From an uncultured Bacteroidota bacterium (GTDB lineage: Bacteria > Bacteroidota > Bacteroidia > B-17B0 > Aurantibacillaceae): 64,000 nt of DNA. Positions 25,592-35,297 of the stretch are shown piece after piece. The notes beneath the pieces were generated by a model that worked only from the letters and a program-made list of their open reading frames with translations, was not told the DNA's origin and ran no database searches. The translations under genes were made by a program, and so were the position numbers. Positions within the stretch are counted from its first letter, which is position 1. The number at the start of each line of letters is the position of its first letter. The stretch is from assembly GCA_937873155.1 (NCBI GenBank), contig CALMVZ010000024.1, positions 247,147 to 311,146 of the forward strand, given 5' to 3'.

Positions 25592-27637
25592 TTATTCTGT
25601 TGTTATAAAATTGGTATAATAGCCCTTAATCGGATAACTGCCGTTATATTTTTGACTTTTCAGAAATCCTAACACCTTAAGGGCTTTTCCGATATTATTT
25701 GTATTCAACCGTATGTGGGGATATTTTTCTGAGAGATTATTTTGAAATTCGGAAGAAGTGTAAAATACTTCGTGTTTTTCCTTTGTGGCAGGTGTATAAT
25801 GCTTTTGTATCAGTTCTATTTCTGCTGTAGTGATCTGATAATCCTTATTGGCGCTTTCATTCTCCATGATTTCATCTGCGGTTAATTCGTACTTGAATCC
25901 TGTTTTAAATAGTGAATAAGCCTGGCTCCATACTGAATTGATATCAATATCTTTATTATAATTCCAGTCTATGCTCTCAATTTCAAAGCAGAGCCAACGG
26001 ACGGATCCGGTTTCATCCGTTAAAAATTCTGCCTTATTCGTTGATCCCACAAAATTGGCTCGCCTGGGCATATTGGACATGGTCCTATCAAATGGCCTTC
26101 GCTGGCGTATATTAACCCTGCTGAAGGAGCTTTTTAACGCATTAATGTCCTGTTTGCTTAAGGTGGACAATTCATCCAGGTTAATGAACATATTATCCGA
26201 TAAGCTCATTTCTCCGTCTTTCCCGACAATAAATGTATCCGTATAGTATTCCTTGAGAAGCGGGGGACATAACCAGCGAAGAAATGTTGTTTTGCCCGTG
26301 CTTTGCTTCTCATGCACCAGGATAAAAGCATGTTTATTGAATACATCATCCAGCAAGCCACAGGCAATGCATCGCACCATCATTTTTTTGAAGTGTTTTT
26401 TAAAGCGCTGCTGATCTTTTGCTTTTATATAGCCCGATAATTTATTTATGTAATCCTCGCTTGTTTCTTCACTCCATATGGGAAGGCTTTCAAAGTAATC
26501 TTTAAATGGATTATGGATCGGAACAAAATCGGAGCGTAATAAGGCAGAGATATTGGTGAGTGAGAATGTAATATTATTGTGTTGCAGGAGCCTGTAAATA
26601 TTGTTTTCGTTGATCTTTTTAAAGTTGCTTTCTTCTTTAGCCTTGCATTCTATTTCATTGGAAACCTCGTTATAACGTATATCATATAGCTCCCGTAAAT
26701 AGATTTCTACTTTCTCGAAAGCTGAAATTTTCTTATGAGGTATTTCCTGTACCGGAACCGGATCATAGCTTACAAAATTGGTTTTGGCCAAAGACTTTAT
26801 TTCCGGCCTTAATCCATCAATGATTGCATCTGCTATATCATAGCCATCATTCCGCTCAGGAAATAAATCAATCTTCTTAAAATTGAGCTGGTAGGCTTTT
26901 AGCTTATCGATGGTACTATTTTTATTTCCTGCCTGGTCCGCATCATTCAAGTAATAGATTTCACGATTAAACAGCACATGAATTTTCTCATCGGTTAATC
27001 CGCTTTTACCTCCGGTGGCCAGCCAGTCAAAGTCAGGATAAAAGAAGCTGGCAATGACCGCTGTTTTTTCACTCTCCACCAGGCAAATGATTTTATCCTT
27101 GCTTAACAGGTGTTCTCCGTACAAACAAATGGAATATTTAGTGTTAGCATCAGGAGCTTTCAAGGAATAGGGATGCTGGGCCTTGTTTCTTTTAGCATTG
27201 TCTGAATATTCAAAATACCGGATGTTTACATATTTCTGATGAATGTTTTGATACACATAAGCGGTTTCAATACTATTCTTTCGTTCATTCAATCTGCTAC
27301 CGACATTCCATTTCTCAAGATGTTCTTTGGGAATATTTAACTTCTCTCCAATACAAAAAACATGAAAATTAGAATCTTGATGACCAATAGTAGTCTTGCA
27401 TAATTCAGCATCCGGGAAAATAATTTTTGGCTCCAATTTTTTTGTTGGGATTTCATTATTGATCCTAACAGATTCATCGGGCTTTTTATGATAGCCACAA
27501 TTATTCACACGTTCGCATTTGCCATACTCACGGGGTAAACCAACATAATAGCGAAATTCGCCTTTGTGTTCGCAGCTGGGGCAAGTACCTTTTTTAGCTG
27601 GCGCTTTTTCAAATTGGTATTTATAGTCTGTTTTCAT
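25592..27637 (-). CDS. Primase-helicase: zinc finger, TOPRIM, VapE/D5-like ATPase
   Basis: The first 60 residues of this 681-residue protein hold a zinc finger (CPSCEHKGEF...GKCERVNNCGYHK). A TOPRIM-like region (about 175-260) has LVESEKTAVIA, ATGGKSGL and YYLNDADQAGN. The C-terminal half (about 380-570) is a VapE-type helicase: Walker A HEKQSTGKTTFLRW, Walker B MFINLDELS, SSFSRVNIRQRRPFDR, and the arginine-finger-like GSVRWLCFEI. It suits replication of a mobile element, starting strands and unwinding the fork. It overlaps the upstream HTH gene by 4 bp. The domain calls are firm; its use in an extrachromosomal stage is inferred. Confidence 0.88.
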   Translation of the reverse strand: MKTDYKYQFEKAPAKKGTCPSCEHKGEFRYYVGLPREYGKCERVNNCGYHKKPDESVRINNEIPTKKLEPKIIFPDAELCKTTIGHQDSNFHVFCIGEKLNIPKEHLEKWNVGSRLNERKNSIETAYVYQNIHQKYVNIRYFEYSDNAKRNKAQHPYSLKAPDANTKYSICLYGEHLLSKDKIICLVESEKTAVIASFFYPDFDWLATGGKSGLTDEKIHVLFNREIYYLNDADQAGNKNSTIDKLKAYQLNFKKIDLFPERNDGYDIADAIIDGLRPEIKSLAKTNFVSYDPVPVQEIPHKKISAFEKVEIYLRELYDIRYNEVSNEIECKAKEESNFKKINENNIYRLLQHNNITFSLTNISALLRSDFVPIHNPFKDYFESLPIWSEETSEDYINKLSGYIKAKDQQRFKKHFKKMMVRCIACGLLDDVFNKHAFILVHEKQSTGKTTFLRWLCPPLLKEYYTDTFIVGKDGEMSLSDNMFINLDELSTLSKQDINALKSSFSRVNIRQRRPFDRTMSNMPRRANFVGSTNKAEFLTDETGSVRWLCFEIESIDWNYNKDIDINSVWSQAYSLFKTGFKYELTADEIMENESANKDYQITTAEIELIQKHYTPATKEKHEVFYTSSEFQNNLSEKYPHIRLNTNNIGKALKVLGFLKSQKYNGSYPIKGYYTNFITTE

Positions 27638-27915
27638 CGTTTGCAGTATTTTTTCACAGAGCTCAAGGCTTCCATTACCTCCGTGCGTTTAAAAAATACC
27701 CTGGTGTTAATACGATGGCAAGGGATCCTGCCATCACGCATCCATTGATTAAGGGTGACAAGTGAAACTCCGAATAGCCTGGCTACATCTATTCGTTTTA
27801 AAAGAATTTCTTCTTCCGGTTTTTTCGAGACTTTTGTAAGGGCATTGGTGACACTTTCATCTATGATGTTTTTTAGCTCACCAACTTTCAGGGTAACGAT
27901 TAATTGTTCGCTCAT
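27634..27915 (-). CDS. Excisionase-like helix-turn-helix protein
   Basis: The C-terminal 50 of its 93 residues form a MerR/excisionase-type winged HTH (LLKRIDVARLFGVSLVTLNQWMRDGRIPCHRINTRVFFKRTEVMEAL). The N-terminal part (VTLKVGELKNIIDESVTNAL) is helical and may mediate dimers. Such proteins precede primase genes in many Bacteroidota elements and regulate replication or excision. It is coupled to the primase gene by an ATGA overlap and probably binds the TTGCC repeats just upstream. Confidence 0.88.
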   Translation of the reverse strand: MSEQLIVTLKVGELKNIIDESVTNALTKVSKKPEEEILLKRIDVARLFGVSLVTLNQWMRDGRIPCHRINTRVFFKRTEVMEALSSVKKYCKR

Positions 27916-27960
27916 TTGACAAAGTTTTTAACAGCCATCAGGCTGTCGGTTTAATTTAAC

Positions 27961-28030
27961 TTTGCCAAAATTGTTAACTAAGGATTGCCATTCATTGCCG
28001 TTTTTGCCGGACGGCAATAGTTGGCAATAA
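27961..28030. promoter_or_regulatory. TTGCC repeat cluster upstream of the HTH-primase operon
   Basis: Seven TTGCC or GGCAA motifs occur in 70 bp: TTTGCCAAAA, GATTGCCATTC, ATTGCCGTTT, the perfect palindrome TTGCCGGACGGCAA minus two central bases, and TTGGCAATAA. The cluster sits 46-115 bp ahead of the HTH gene start. It is likely an operator for that protein. Confidence 0.6.
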
Positions 28031-28056
28031 ACTTTGATAAGATAGAGTAATAATAA

Positions 28057-28935
28057 TCAGGATTTCAGATCGGGAATGATTCGCTGGTATTCGGAGAGGT
28101 TGTCGTAGTATGCCTGGGTTTTTGTGCGAAGTGAACGGTCACTCAGATTTAACTGAAATTTTTCACAGAAAAGTTTTGCTGTTAAGGTTTGGGAATATTT
28201 TTTAATGTATCGCTTTTCCCGCAGAACATCTATTAAGGCTAATATTTCTGTGTTCTTATCTGTCAGACCGGTCCAGGTTCCGTCCTTGTTCACTATCTCA
28301 TGCGTCTTAAGTATCCGAATGATAGTTTCTGCCGGGGTCTTATCTAAAAAGAGATCCTCCCATTTTTTTATTTCTGCCGACTTGTGTTTTTTGTCTGATG
28401 CAGTTTTTCCCGCTTGCTTTTTACCTTGCTGCTCCTCCACCCACTGCATAATAAGATGCTGCCTTTCTTTTATGTCTTTAAACGGGGAATTATTCACCAT
28501 GATGGAATAAGCGCCAAACTCAACCAGCTTAAGAAAGTCTCCTTCTCCAAGGTATTTTTCTTTCTGATGATTGAGAAACGCACGTATCTTATAAAAATCC
28601 CAGCAAATAAGGGCTATGCCTAAAGCATTTACATAATACTCCTCGGTAGAAGGAATAATAATATTCCCGGTGCTGAAATGAAGATTAAAGTTAATGTTGC
28701 GGAACTTACAGTAATACTCGATGCTATGCTTGAGATTTTCTAAATATTCTTTTTTGTTTATATCAGGTCTTAATTCAGAAGAGGTATTTAACAGCCTTTC
28801 TAACTGGCGGTAGATGTCAATAATATCCAGGTCATATTCATATTTTTCAAATTCCCACTCGTTCGGATTTTCTCCGATTTTTAAAGGCTCTCTTCGTTTT
28901 TTTCTTTTCTGTGGCATTCTATTTATGGAAATCAT
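28057..28935 (-). CDS. Mobile-element protein of unknown function
   Basis: This 292-residue soluble protein is strongly charged and has no signal or membrane segment. The N-terminal part has a basic KRKKRR cluster. The middle shows CKFRNINFNLHFSTG, EEYYVNALGIALICWDFYKIRAFLNHQKEKYLGE. The C-terminus (about 230-292) looks like a small helical domain with SQTLTAKLFCEKFQLNLSDRSLRTK. I cannot name a family. It has the look of replication or regulation proteins of Bacteroidota elements and is transcribed in line with the HTH and primase genes. Confidence 0.65.
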   Translation of the reverse strand: MISINRMPQKRKKRREPLKIGENPNEWEFEKYEYDLDIIDIYRQLERLLNTSSELRPDINKKEYLENLKHSIEYYCKFRNINFNLHFSTGNIIIPSTEEYYVNALGIALICWDFYKIRAFLNHQKEKYLGEGDFLKLVEFGAYSIMVNNSPFKDIKERQHLIMQWVEEQQGKKQAGKTASDKKHKSAEIKKWEDLFLDKTPAETIIRILKTHEIVNKDGTWTGLTDKNTEILALIDVLREKRYIKKYSQTLTAKLFCEKFQLNLSDRSLRTKTQAYYDNLSEYQRIIPDLKS

Positions 28936-29269
28936 TAGCCATTGACCTTATCTTGTGGCGCAAGCCCTAAAAATTGGGGCTTATAATACATCAAAAGGTC
29001 ATCAAAGGTAGTTTGTTTTACCTTAGCAAGTTTAACAATTTGGAATAAGGAAAATGGAAGGATAAAACGTACTTGGAACTACTAATTTTTAGGGGAAGTA
29101 CCTATCCCCCGGCTATTTATGGCTTCCTAAATCAACTATAAATAGCAATACCTGGAAACCTAATCGAATCTGTTGGATAAAATGGGTAGGATTTTTTATC
29201 AGTATTTCTATTGCAAGCAGCGGTAATAGAATTATGTAGGCAGAGCCAGCAAGTATTTTTTTAATTGTT
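28936..29269. other. Gene-free interval
   Basis: About 330 bp without a credible gene. A weak inverted repeat, AAGCCC with GGGGCTT around TAAAAATT, lies near 28962-28983. Nothing else is supported. Confidence 0.35.
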
Positions 29270-29584
29270 TTACGATTCATGGATTTCGGATTTATGTTCT
29301 ACGAGTTTATCATACAGGCTTAGCGCAAGGCTGTTTAATAGTTCGGGATATTCGAAGATGTTTATATTAACAACTGTTTTGCATTCATCCATGTACTGCT
29401 CAAAGAAATCCTCATCATCAACGGTTATTCCTATCAGCTTAAAAATGGTTTCGCTTAAATGCAGGTAATAGTTACCGGAATCCAGTCCTAATTTTTCAAG
29501 GCCATGAACGAGACGAACATTGATGAGGTCGTCTTTGATAAGGCCAATAATAAGTTCCTTTTCATTTATAGGTCGAATATGCAT
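29270..29584 (-). CDS. Small acidic protein, unknown
   Basis: This 104-residue protein is acidic and mainly helical, with no signal peptide. It starts MHIRPINEKELIIGLIKDDLINVRLVHGLEKLGLD, and the C-terminal part holds ITVDDEDFFEQYMDECKTV. No known family is recognised. It is divergent from the xre gene at 29756, and the shared gap holds direct repeats, so the two may be co-regulated. Confidence 0.6.
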   Translation of the reverse strand: MHIRPINEKELIIGLIKDDLINVRLVHGLEKLGLDSGNYYLHLSETIFKLIGITVDDEDFFEQYMDECKTVVNINIFEYPELLNSLALSLYDKLVEHKSEIHES

Positions 29585-29630
29585 GAATGAGTTGTTAGCA
29601 TGTAAAAATTGTACAAAAATAACTTTAATT

Positions 29631-29690
29631 CCCTAATAAGCAATTATAAAATATAAATAAGGATTTATATTACCCTAATAGGCTATTTAT
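29631..29690. promoter_or_regulatory. Direct repeats between two divergent genes
   Basis: CCCTAATAAGCAATTAT (29631) and CCCTAATAGGCTATTTAT (29674) are a pair of direct repeats about 43 bp apart, roughly four helical turns. They lie in the gap shared by the acidic-protein gene and the xre gene. They fit a cooperative binding site for the Xre protein. Confidence 0.5.
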
Positions 29691-29755
29691 CAATCAATTT
29701 CGACAAAAATGGATTTGCTTATTTTGCTACCTAAACAGATAAATTCTCTATTTAG

Positions 29756-29965
29756 ATGAAGAAAAAAGTATATAACCGGATTAAAGCAGTGTTAGCAGAA
29801 AAAGGAAAAACAAACATTTGGCTGGCTGAAAAACTTGGAAAAAATAAAACAACCATTTCAAAATGGTGCACTAATATAATGCAACCTACCGTTGAAACAC
29901 TTTTTGAAATTGCTGTTGCTTTGGATGTGGATGTAAGGGAATTATTAATTTCTACAAAAAATTAA
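29756..29965 (+). CDS. Xre-family HTH transcriptional regulator
   Basis: Almost all of this 69-residue protein is a single HTH_3 domain: YNRIKAVLAEKGKTNIWLAEKLGKNKTTISKWCTN, then QPTVETLFEIAVALDVDVRELL. It is a stand-alone repressor-type protein with no partner domain. It marks the right side of the replication and integration genes before the potassium island begins. Confidence 0.9.
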   Translation: MKKKVYNRIKAVLAEKGKTNIWLAEKLGKNKTTISKWCTNIMQPTVETLFEIAVALDVDVRELLISTKN

Positions 29966-30107
29966 AATTCTTGTATTCTTTTATCTGTATCTCAGGTTAA
30001 AAATTATGTCAAATGGAAATCATTTGAACAGAAAAAAAATAACTCATGAATATATTTTATAAAATGGCTCTGTTGTTTTCATAGTAATTAGTCTAAATCT
30101 GTTGGAT

Positions 30108-31835
30108 TTAAATATTCAATTCAAAGCTGAATTTACTTCCCTCTCCAATCTCACTATCGACCCAAATTTTTCCTCCCTGCGCTTCGATAAATTCTTTGCT
30201 TATGGCAAGCCCCAACCCTGTTCCAGACCTGCTGCTTCCAGGAACTTGAAAATACCGGGTGAAAATTTTATCTTTGTATTTTGATTCAATGCCCCGCCCA
30301 AAATCTTTTACGGAAAAGAAAATTTTATTTGTATTTTTTTTTACTTCAATTATAACCTGACTTTTTTCAGGTGAATAACGAATGGCATTTGTCAGTAGAT
30401 TGATTAGTACCCAGGCTGTCTTTTCTGCATCTGCTTTTACTAATGGTAAATTATTGTCCTTTTGCACTTCCAATTTAACCTCCTTTTGGTCTGCCTGAAC
30501 TTTTACCGCTTCTAAGGCATACTGAAGTATTTTGGAAGGTTCACTTTGCTGAATGGAGAGTTGAATATTTCCTGTTTCCACTTGAGATAAATTAAGTAAC
30601 TCACTTGTTATTTTGAGTAAGCGGTTACTATCATCTTTGATCCCTTCTATAAGTTGTTTTTGTTCCTCATTAAGTGCGCCTGTGTTTTTATTTTCCAATA
30701 GCTGTAAACTTGCCTTAATAGCTGAAATTGGAGTTTTTAGTTCATGGGAAATAGTTGCTATGAAATTGGTTTTAGCAAAATCCAATTCTTTAAATGAGGT
30801 AATATTTCTCAATACAATGAAATCACCAATCTGTTTTGCTTCTTTTTCACCTGTTGGTGTGATTGAAATAGGTATAATTTCCTTTTCAAAATAACTCTCT
30901 TTATTATCTGCATATATTTTCAATGACTTCTTATCATGCCTACCATCTTTAGAAAGTATTAGTTCTTGAACGAGCGAACGCATCAAATCATTCGTTACAG
31001 CAATATCCTGAGCATATTTTCCAGTCAATTCATCGGTTTTCATTCCAAGAATTTTGAGAGCTTCATCATTGACAAACAAAATCAATTTCTTTTCATCAAG
31101 ACCGATTACCGGATCGTGCTGATTATTAATGAGCGTTTCAATGCGTTTCTTCTCAAACATAATTTTTGAAAGGCTGCTATTATTGTATTCTTCCAGTTTT
31201 TCAGCCATTGAATTAAAGGCTGCTGCTAACTGTCCAAATTCATTATGACTTTCAAAATGTACCCGCTCACTATAATTCTTTGCTGCAATTTGTTTGATAC
31301 TTTCCGTCAGTTCTTTAATAGGATTAGCGACATTTCCAGGTAAATTAACAAGCAAGATAAATGCTATCATAAAACAAAATGTCCCGGATAATGCAATCCA
31401 CCAGGTTGCATTATTAGCAGTCTGCTTCGCAATATCACTTTTGCGTTGGATCGCCTGCATGTTCAAAAGCATAATATCTGTTAGGTCTTTTCGTATAGTA
31501 ATATGAAGCGTACTGTCTTTGGGGGCCTTCATCAAACTATTAAAATCGAGCAACAATTTCTCTGTCAATTCCTTTTCTCCTATTTCGGTGATATTGTTTT
31601 GCTGTTTAATAAGATTATCCGAAAATTTTTTAAAACTCTTTGGATTTGTTATGTCTTCATCCAGCGCAATCAGCATACTGCGGGAATAGTCAAGTGTATT
31701 GTAATTAGCCACCAGAATATTCTGTGTGTCCCTGTTTAACACGTTTATATAAGTAGTTCCAAGAACTACAAGGAGGATTATAAAAAGAAATAATAATCCA
31801 ATACCAAGAGTTAATTTTGTTTTTATTTTCATCAT
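30108..31835 (-). CDS. Sensor histidine kinase, HAMP-PAS-HisKA-HATPase
   Basis: In this 575-residue protein, membrane spans at about 8-30 and 145-167 bracket a short periplasmic helical region. HAMP (about 168-220), PAS (about 235-345), HisKA (SHELKTPISAIKA, His about 358) and HATPase (N box LINLLTNAIRYSPEKS, GRGIESKYKDKIF, SGTGLGLAISKEF) follow. It overlaps the stand-alone KdpD sensor gene by 4 bp, so it is probably the kinase half of a split KdpD system for potassium. The sigma-54 regulator at 47185 is a candidate partner. Confidence 0.92.
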   Translation of the reverse strand: MMKIKTKLTLGIGLLFLFIILLVVLGTTYINVLNRDTQNILVANYNTLDYSRSMLIALDEDITNPKSFKKFSDNLIKQQNNITEIGEKELTEKLLLDFNSLMKAPKDSTLHITIRKDLTDIMLLNMQAIQRKSDIAKQTANNATWWIALSGTFCFMIAFILLVNLPGNVANPIKELTESIKQIAAKNYSERVHFESHNEFGQLAAAFNSMAEKLEEYNNSSLSKIMFEKKRIETLINNQHDPVIGLDEKKLILFVNDEALKILGMKTDELTGKYAQDIAVTNDLMRSLVQELILSKDGRHDKKSLKIYADNKESYFEKEIIPISITPTGEKEAKQIGDFIVLRNITSFKELDFAKTNFIATISHELKTPISAIKASLQLLENKNTGALNEEQKQLIEGIKDDSNRLLKITSELLNLSQVETGNIQLSIQQSEPSKILQYALEAVKVQADQKEVKLEVQKDNNLPLVKADAEKTAWVLINLLTNAIRYSPEKSQVIIEVKKNTNKIFFSVKDFGRGIESKYKDKIFTRYFQVPGSSRSGTGLGLAISKEFIEAQGGKIWVDSEIGEGSKFSFELNI

Positions 31836-32965
31836 GAAAGAATTATAAGGTCAGTGTCCTTTGTAGCAAGCGTATTATTTAATTCATTGAAAACGTTCCT
31901 CATCAGAAGAATTCTAAACAGACTGATTCTCGGCTTGCCAATACAGATGGTAGTGATTCTTTTTTCTTCAGCCACCTTCAGTATTGCTTTTGAAACATTT
32001 CTGTCCGTTATTTTAATTACTTCAGCTTCCAATTCAGTTGCGAGTTTGAAATTATTGATAAGATGTCGCTGCTTATCCAGCGCTATTTTATCCGCACTTT
32101 CATTTGGTGTTTGCACATAAATTACAAACCACTTTGCATTATAGTAGCTTGCCAGTCGTGCCGTTTTACGGATAATTGTTTTAGCTGCATGTTCATTGCT
32201 GCTGACACAGGCCAAAAAACGTTCATGTTGTAAAGCAATAGTTGCAGGAATCTCTGTTTCAACTTTTCTTTTAACCTGTGAGGCAACTTCTTTTAGGGCT
32301 AACTCTCGAAGCTGAAGAATATGTTCGGGTTTAAAAAAGTTTTTGATAGCTGCTTCTATTTTTTCAGCCTGGTATATTTTACCTTCCTTTAAGCGGGCGA
32401 TTAACTCACCTGCGGTTAAATCAATATTAACCACTTCGTCTGCCAATGCAAGAACCTTATCAGGGATCCTTTCCTGAACTTCAATTCCTGTGATATTCTT
32501 TATTTCATTATTAAGGCTTTCTATATGCTGAATATTTACTGCACTGATTACATTAATTCCTGCTTCTAAAATTTCCAAAACATCCTGCCAACGTTTTTCA
32601 TTTTTGCTCCCTTCAATATTGGTATGAGCCAATTCATCTACAATAACAACTTCAGGACGAAGATTAACGATTGCATGCACATCCATTTCATCCAGCTCTT
32701 TCCCTTTATAAAAAATACTTCTGCGGGGAACCACAGGTAAGCCTTCTAAAAGAGCCGCTGTTTCTTTACGGTTGTGTGTTTCTATATAACCAATTTTAAC
32801 ATCAATGCCATTTTTCAGCAGAGCGTGTGCTTCCTGCAACATACGGTAAGTTTTTCCTACACCGGCACTCATGCCTATATAGATTTTAAACTTGCCTAAA
32901 CGCTGTTTGCGTATCAGGTCAAGAAATCGCTGGACATTGTGTTCTTTTTCTACTTCCTCAGACAT
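31832..32965 (-). CDS. kdpD: Stand-alone KdpD sensor domain with universal-stress-like domain
   Basis: This 377-residue protein carries only the N-terminal cytoplasmic part of KdpD: the KdpD ATP-binding domain (Walker A GMSAGVGKT about 31-39, VIVDELAHTN Walker B, NVISAVNIQHIESLN) and a Usp-like domain (about 245-375). The histidine kinase half of enteric KdpD (about 895 residues) is missing and is supplied by the next gene. This split layout is known in Bacteroidota. It overlaps the kup gene by 1 bp and the kinase gene by 4 bp. Confidence 0.92.
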   Translation of the reverse strand: MSEEVEKEHNVQRFLDLIRKQRLGKFKIYIGMSAGVGKTYRMLQEAHALLKNGIDVKIGYIETHNRKETAALLEGLPVVPRRSIFYKGKELDEMDVHAIVNLRPEVVIVDELAHTNIEGSKNEKRWQDVLEILEAGINVISAVNIQHIESLNNEIKNITGIEVQERIPDKVLALADEVVNIDLTAGELIARLKEGKIYQAEKIEAAIKNFFKPEHILQLRELALKEVASQVKRKVETEIPATIALQHERFLACVSSNEHAAKTIIRKTARLASYYNAKWFVIYVQTPNESADKIALDKQRHLINNFKLATELEAEVIKITDRNVSKAILKVAEEKRITTICIGKPRISLFRILLMRNVFNELNNTLATKDTDLIILS

Positions 32966-34896
32966 TATATTTCCCTCGTCATTTTTATATTCTTAGGCAA
33001 GGCTAAAAGCAATGGTGTCTTTTCAATTGTTACATTGCTATAATCAAGGCCAAATTCTTTTTCATCCGGCAAACTGAATTTTTTCAAAAGAAAATAGGCT
33101 TTTAAAATCAGGTTGTCTTTTAAAGAAAGTTCATTTTCAAAACTTAAAAAGCGTTGCATCACAACAAATCTGAAATCGCCTGTTATATTGTGTTTCTCAA
33201 GAGAGGAATACCGGCTTTGAATATTAATTTCTTTATTCTGAACCATTTCTTCCACTACTTTTCTGAAAAAATAATTGATCCGGGGAGAAATCCTGAAACC
33301 TAATTTAAAAGTGATTCTAACTATTTCTTCGGGTTCAACAATATCTACTTTGTAAGATATGTGATAGGGTGAATCCATTACATCTACGTGTACAAACCAA
33401 TAAAGGTCTGCCCGTTTAGGCTGTTTATGTAAGATAGAATGAATGATTCGTTCCTCAATTTTATCATTTCCAACAGAAGTCAGGTAAACAAGATTAGTAG
33501 CATATTTAGGAACAGCAAGATCATTACTCAACTCTTTTAGTATGGGAACATATGGTTTTAACGGAACTATTGCTTGCACTTTTTTCTTTATCTCACTTGC
33601 CCTGTACCAAATAAACATAATTCCGAATATGATAATGCCTACCAACATTGTAACCCAGCCACCGTGCGTAAACTTTCTTAAATTGGCTATGAGAAAAGCG
33701 CCTTCAATAGTGAGGAATACGATCAGCAGAAGAATTACGAGAAACCTGTTGGTCTTTTTGATAAATAAATAGAAACTCAATAAAATAGTGGTCATTAACA
33801 TTGTTAAAGTAACAGACAAACCGAATGCTGCTTCCATATTCTTAGATTCTTTAAAGTACAGGACTACGCAGCAACAGCCAATCATCAGCAGATAGTTAAT
33901 TGTTGGTATATAGAGTTGGCCTTTTATATCCGTTGGGAAAATCACCCGTAATTTCGGCCAGAGGTTTAACCGGATGGCTTCCGCCACTAATGTGAAAGAT
34001 CCGCTGATTAATGCCTGGCTTGCAATAATGGTTGCTAATGTTGCTATCCCAATAGCAGGAAGCAGAAACCAACCGGGAACTAAACCGAAAAAAGGACTTA
34101 TATTCAACGTTGTTCCCTGGTGGTTGAGTAACCATGCTGCTTGTCCGAAATAACAGAGTACCAAACATATTTTAACATATATCCAACTAATCTGAATATT
34201 TTTTCTTCCACAATGTCCTAAATCGGAATACAATGCCTCTGCACCGGTAGTACATAAAAATACTCCACCCAATAACCAAAACCCTCCAGGATAGTCTGCT
34301 AACAATTTATAAGTATAATATGGATTAAGAGCTTTTAATGCAAAAATGTTTCCCGACAATTCGGAAATTCCCAATACTCCTATCATGGTAAACCATACCA
34401 TCATTACCGGGCCGAACATCTTTCCAATAATTGACGTGCCGGCACGTTGAATAAGGAAAAGAGAAATTATAATTGTAAGAACAATTGGAATAAGAGGTAT
34501 ATCAGGATACCGTTGTTTCAACCCTTCAATGGCTGAAGAAACTGAAATTGGAGGTGTGATAATGCTATCAGCAAGTAAGAAACTTCCTCCGGCAATTGCA
34601 GGGATTAACAGCCATTTTCTATATCGCCTGATGAGCGCATAAAGGGAAAAGATTCCTCCTTCTCCGTTATTATCCGCTCTTAAAGTAATGATGACATACT
34701 TTAATGTTGTTTGAAAAAATAATGTCCAGAATATTGCCGAAGCTCCGCCAAGAGCAAGAAGTTCCGAAACAGGTCTATCTCCGATAATGGCTGAATAGGT
34801 ATATAATGGTGAAGTTCCAATATCACCAAATACTATTCCTATCGAAATAAGAAATCCTGCAAACGTAATATTTTTAAAATTCTCTAAATTTTTCAT
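32965..34896 (-). CDS. kup: Kup-family K+/H+ symporter
   Basis: This 643-residue protein has the family signatures GIVFGDIGTSPLYTYSA (about 20-36), NNGEGGIFSLYAL, ADSIITPPISVSSAIEG, GVFLCTTGAEALYSDLGHCG, and about twelve membrane spans in the first 430 residues. A cytoplasmic tail follows. It brings potassium in at low energy cost and complements the ATP-driven Kdp pump encoded upstream. It shares an operon with kdpD and the kinase. Confidence 0.96.
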   Translation of the reverse strand: MKNLENFKNITFAGFLISIGIVFGDIGTSPLYTYSAIIGDRPVSELLALGGASAIFWTLFFQTTLKYVIITLRADNNGEGGIFSLYALIRRYRKWLLIPAIAGGSFLLADSIITPPISVSSAIEGLKQRYPDIPLIPIVLTIIISLFLIQRAGTSIIGKMFGPVMMVWFTMIGVLGISELSGNIFALKALNPYYTYKLLADYPGGFWLLGGVFLCTTGAEALYSDLGHCGRKNIQISWIYVKICLVLCYFGQAAWLLNHQGTTLNISPFFGLVPGWFLLPAIGIATLATIIASQALISGSFTLVAEAIRLNLWPKLRVIFPTDIKGQLYIPTINYLLMIGCCCVVLYFKESKNMEAAFGLSVTLTMLMTTILLSFYLFIKKTNRFLVILLLIVFLTIEGAFLIANLRKFTHGGWVTMLVGIIIFGIMFIWYRASEIKKKVQAIVPLKPYVPILKELSNDLAVPKYATNLVYLTSVGNDKIEERIIHSILHKQPKRADLYWFVHVDVMDSPYHISYKVDIVEPEEIVRITFKLGFRISPRINYFFRKVVEEMVQNKEINIQSRYSSLEKHNITGDFRFVVMQRFLSFENELSLKDNLILKAYFLLKKFSLPDEKEFGLDYSNVTIEKTPLLLALPKNIKMTREI

Positions 34897-34897
34897 A

Positions 34898-35086
34898 TCA
34901 GGCTGGAAATTTAATCTTACGCCTTTTCATTTCTTGCTTTAATTTAATCGGAATATCACGGCAAGCACAATATTTTATATGTTCCAAATGCCATTTTATA
35001 CGTTGTTCCATTGTTGGATTGTCAGGCATAAGATTTTTCTTGTGCCATGATTCGTTTATTTTATTCATTTTCTGTCTTAGATGCAT
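34898..35086 (-). CDS. Small basic protein, unknown
   Basis: The protein has 62 residues, or 56 if Met7 (35068) is the start. It is rich in Lys, Trp and His: NKINESWHKKNLMPDNPTMEQRIKWHLEHIKYCACRDIPIKLKQEM. The CxC and the HLEH motif could hold a metal, but no family function is known. It is tightly packed between kup (1 bp downstream) and the next upstream small gene, which it overlaps. Confidence 0.65.
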   Translation of the reverse strand: MHLRQKMNKINESWHKKNLMPDNPTMEQRIKWHLEHIKYCACRDIPIKLKQEMKRRKIKFPA

Positions 35087-35291
35087 TTTTACTTTTTAGT
35101 CGTTTTTTGTCTTCTTCTTCTTCTCTTTGCTTTTGATGCTTTAAAAATTTGATTTCCCAGGTTAAAAAACCTGCGGTAAAAAATGCAGAGCCCCAAGATA
35201 GCAAGTGATAATCTGAACCAAATCCCAGACCGTCAAATACAAAGCAGATAATGGCTGCAATGAAACAAATATTAGCATAAGTCATATTCAT
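35061..35291 (-). CDS. Small two-span membrane protein, unknown
   Basis: This 76-residue protein has hydrophobic segments at about 5-25 and 30-50 and a very charged C-tail (QKQREEEEDKKRLKSKN). It overlaps the downstream small gene by 26 bp and is 6 bp from ynfA, so it belongs to the kup operon. No family is assigned. Confidence 0.6.
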   Translation of the reverse strand: MNMTYANICFIAAIICFVFDGLGFGSDYHLLSWGSAFFTAGFLTWEIKFLKHQKQREEEEDKKRLKSKNASKTENE

Positions 35292-35297
35292 AAATTT

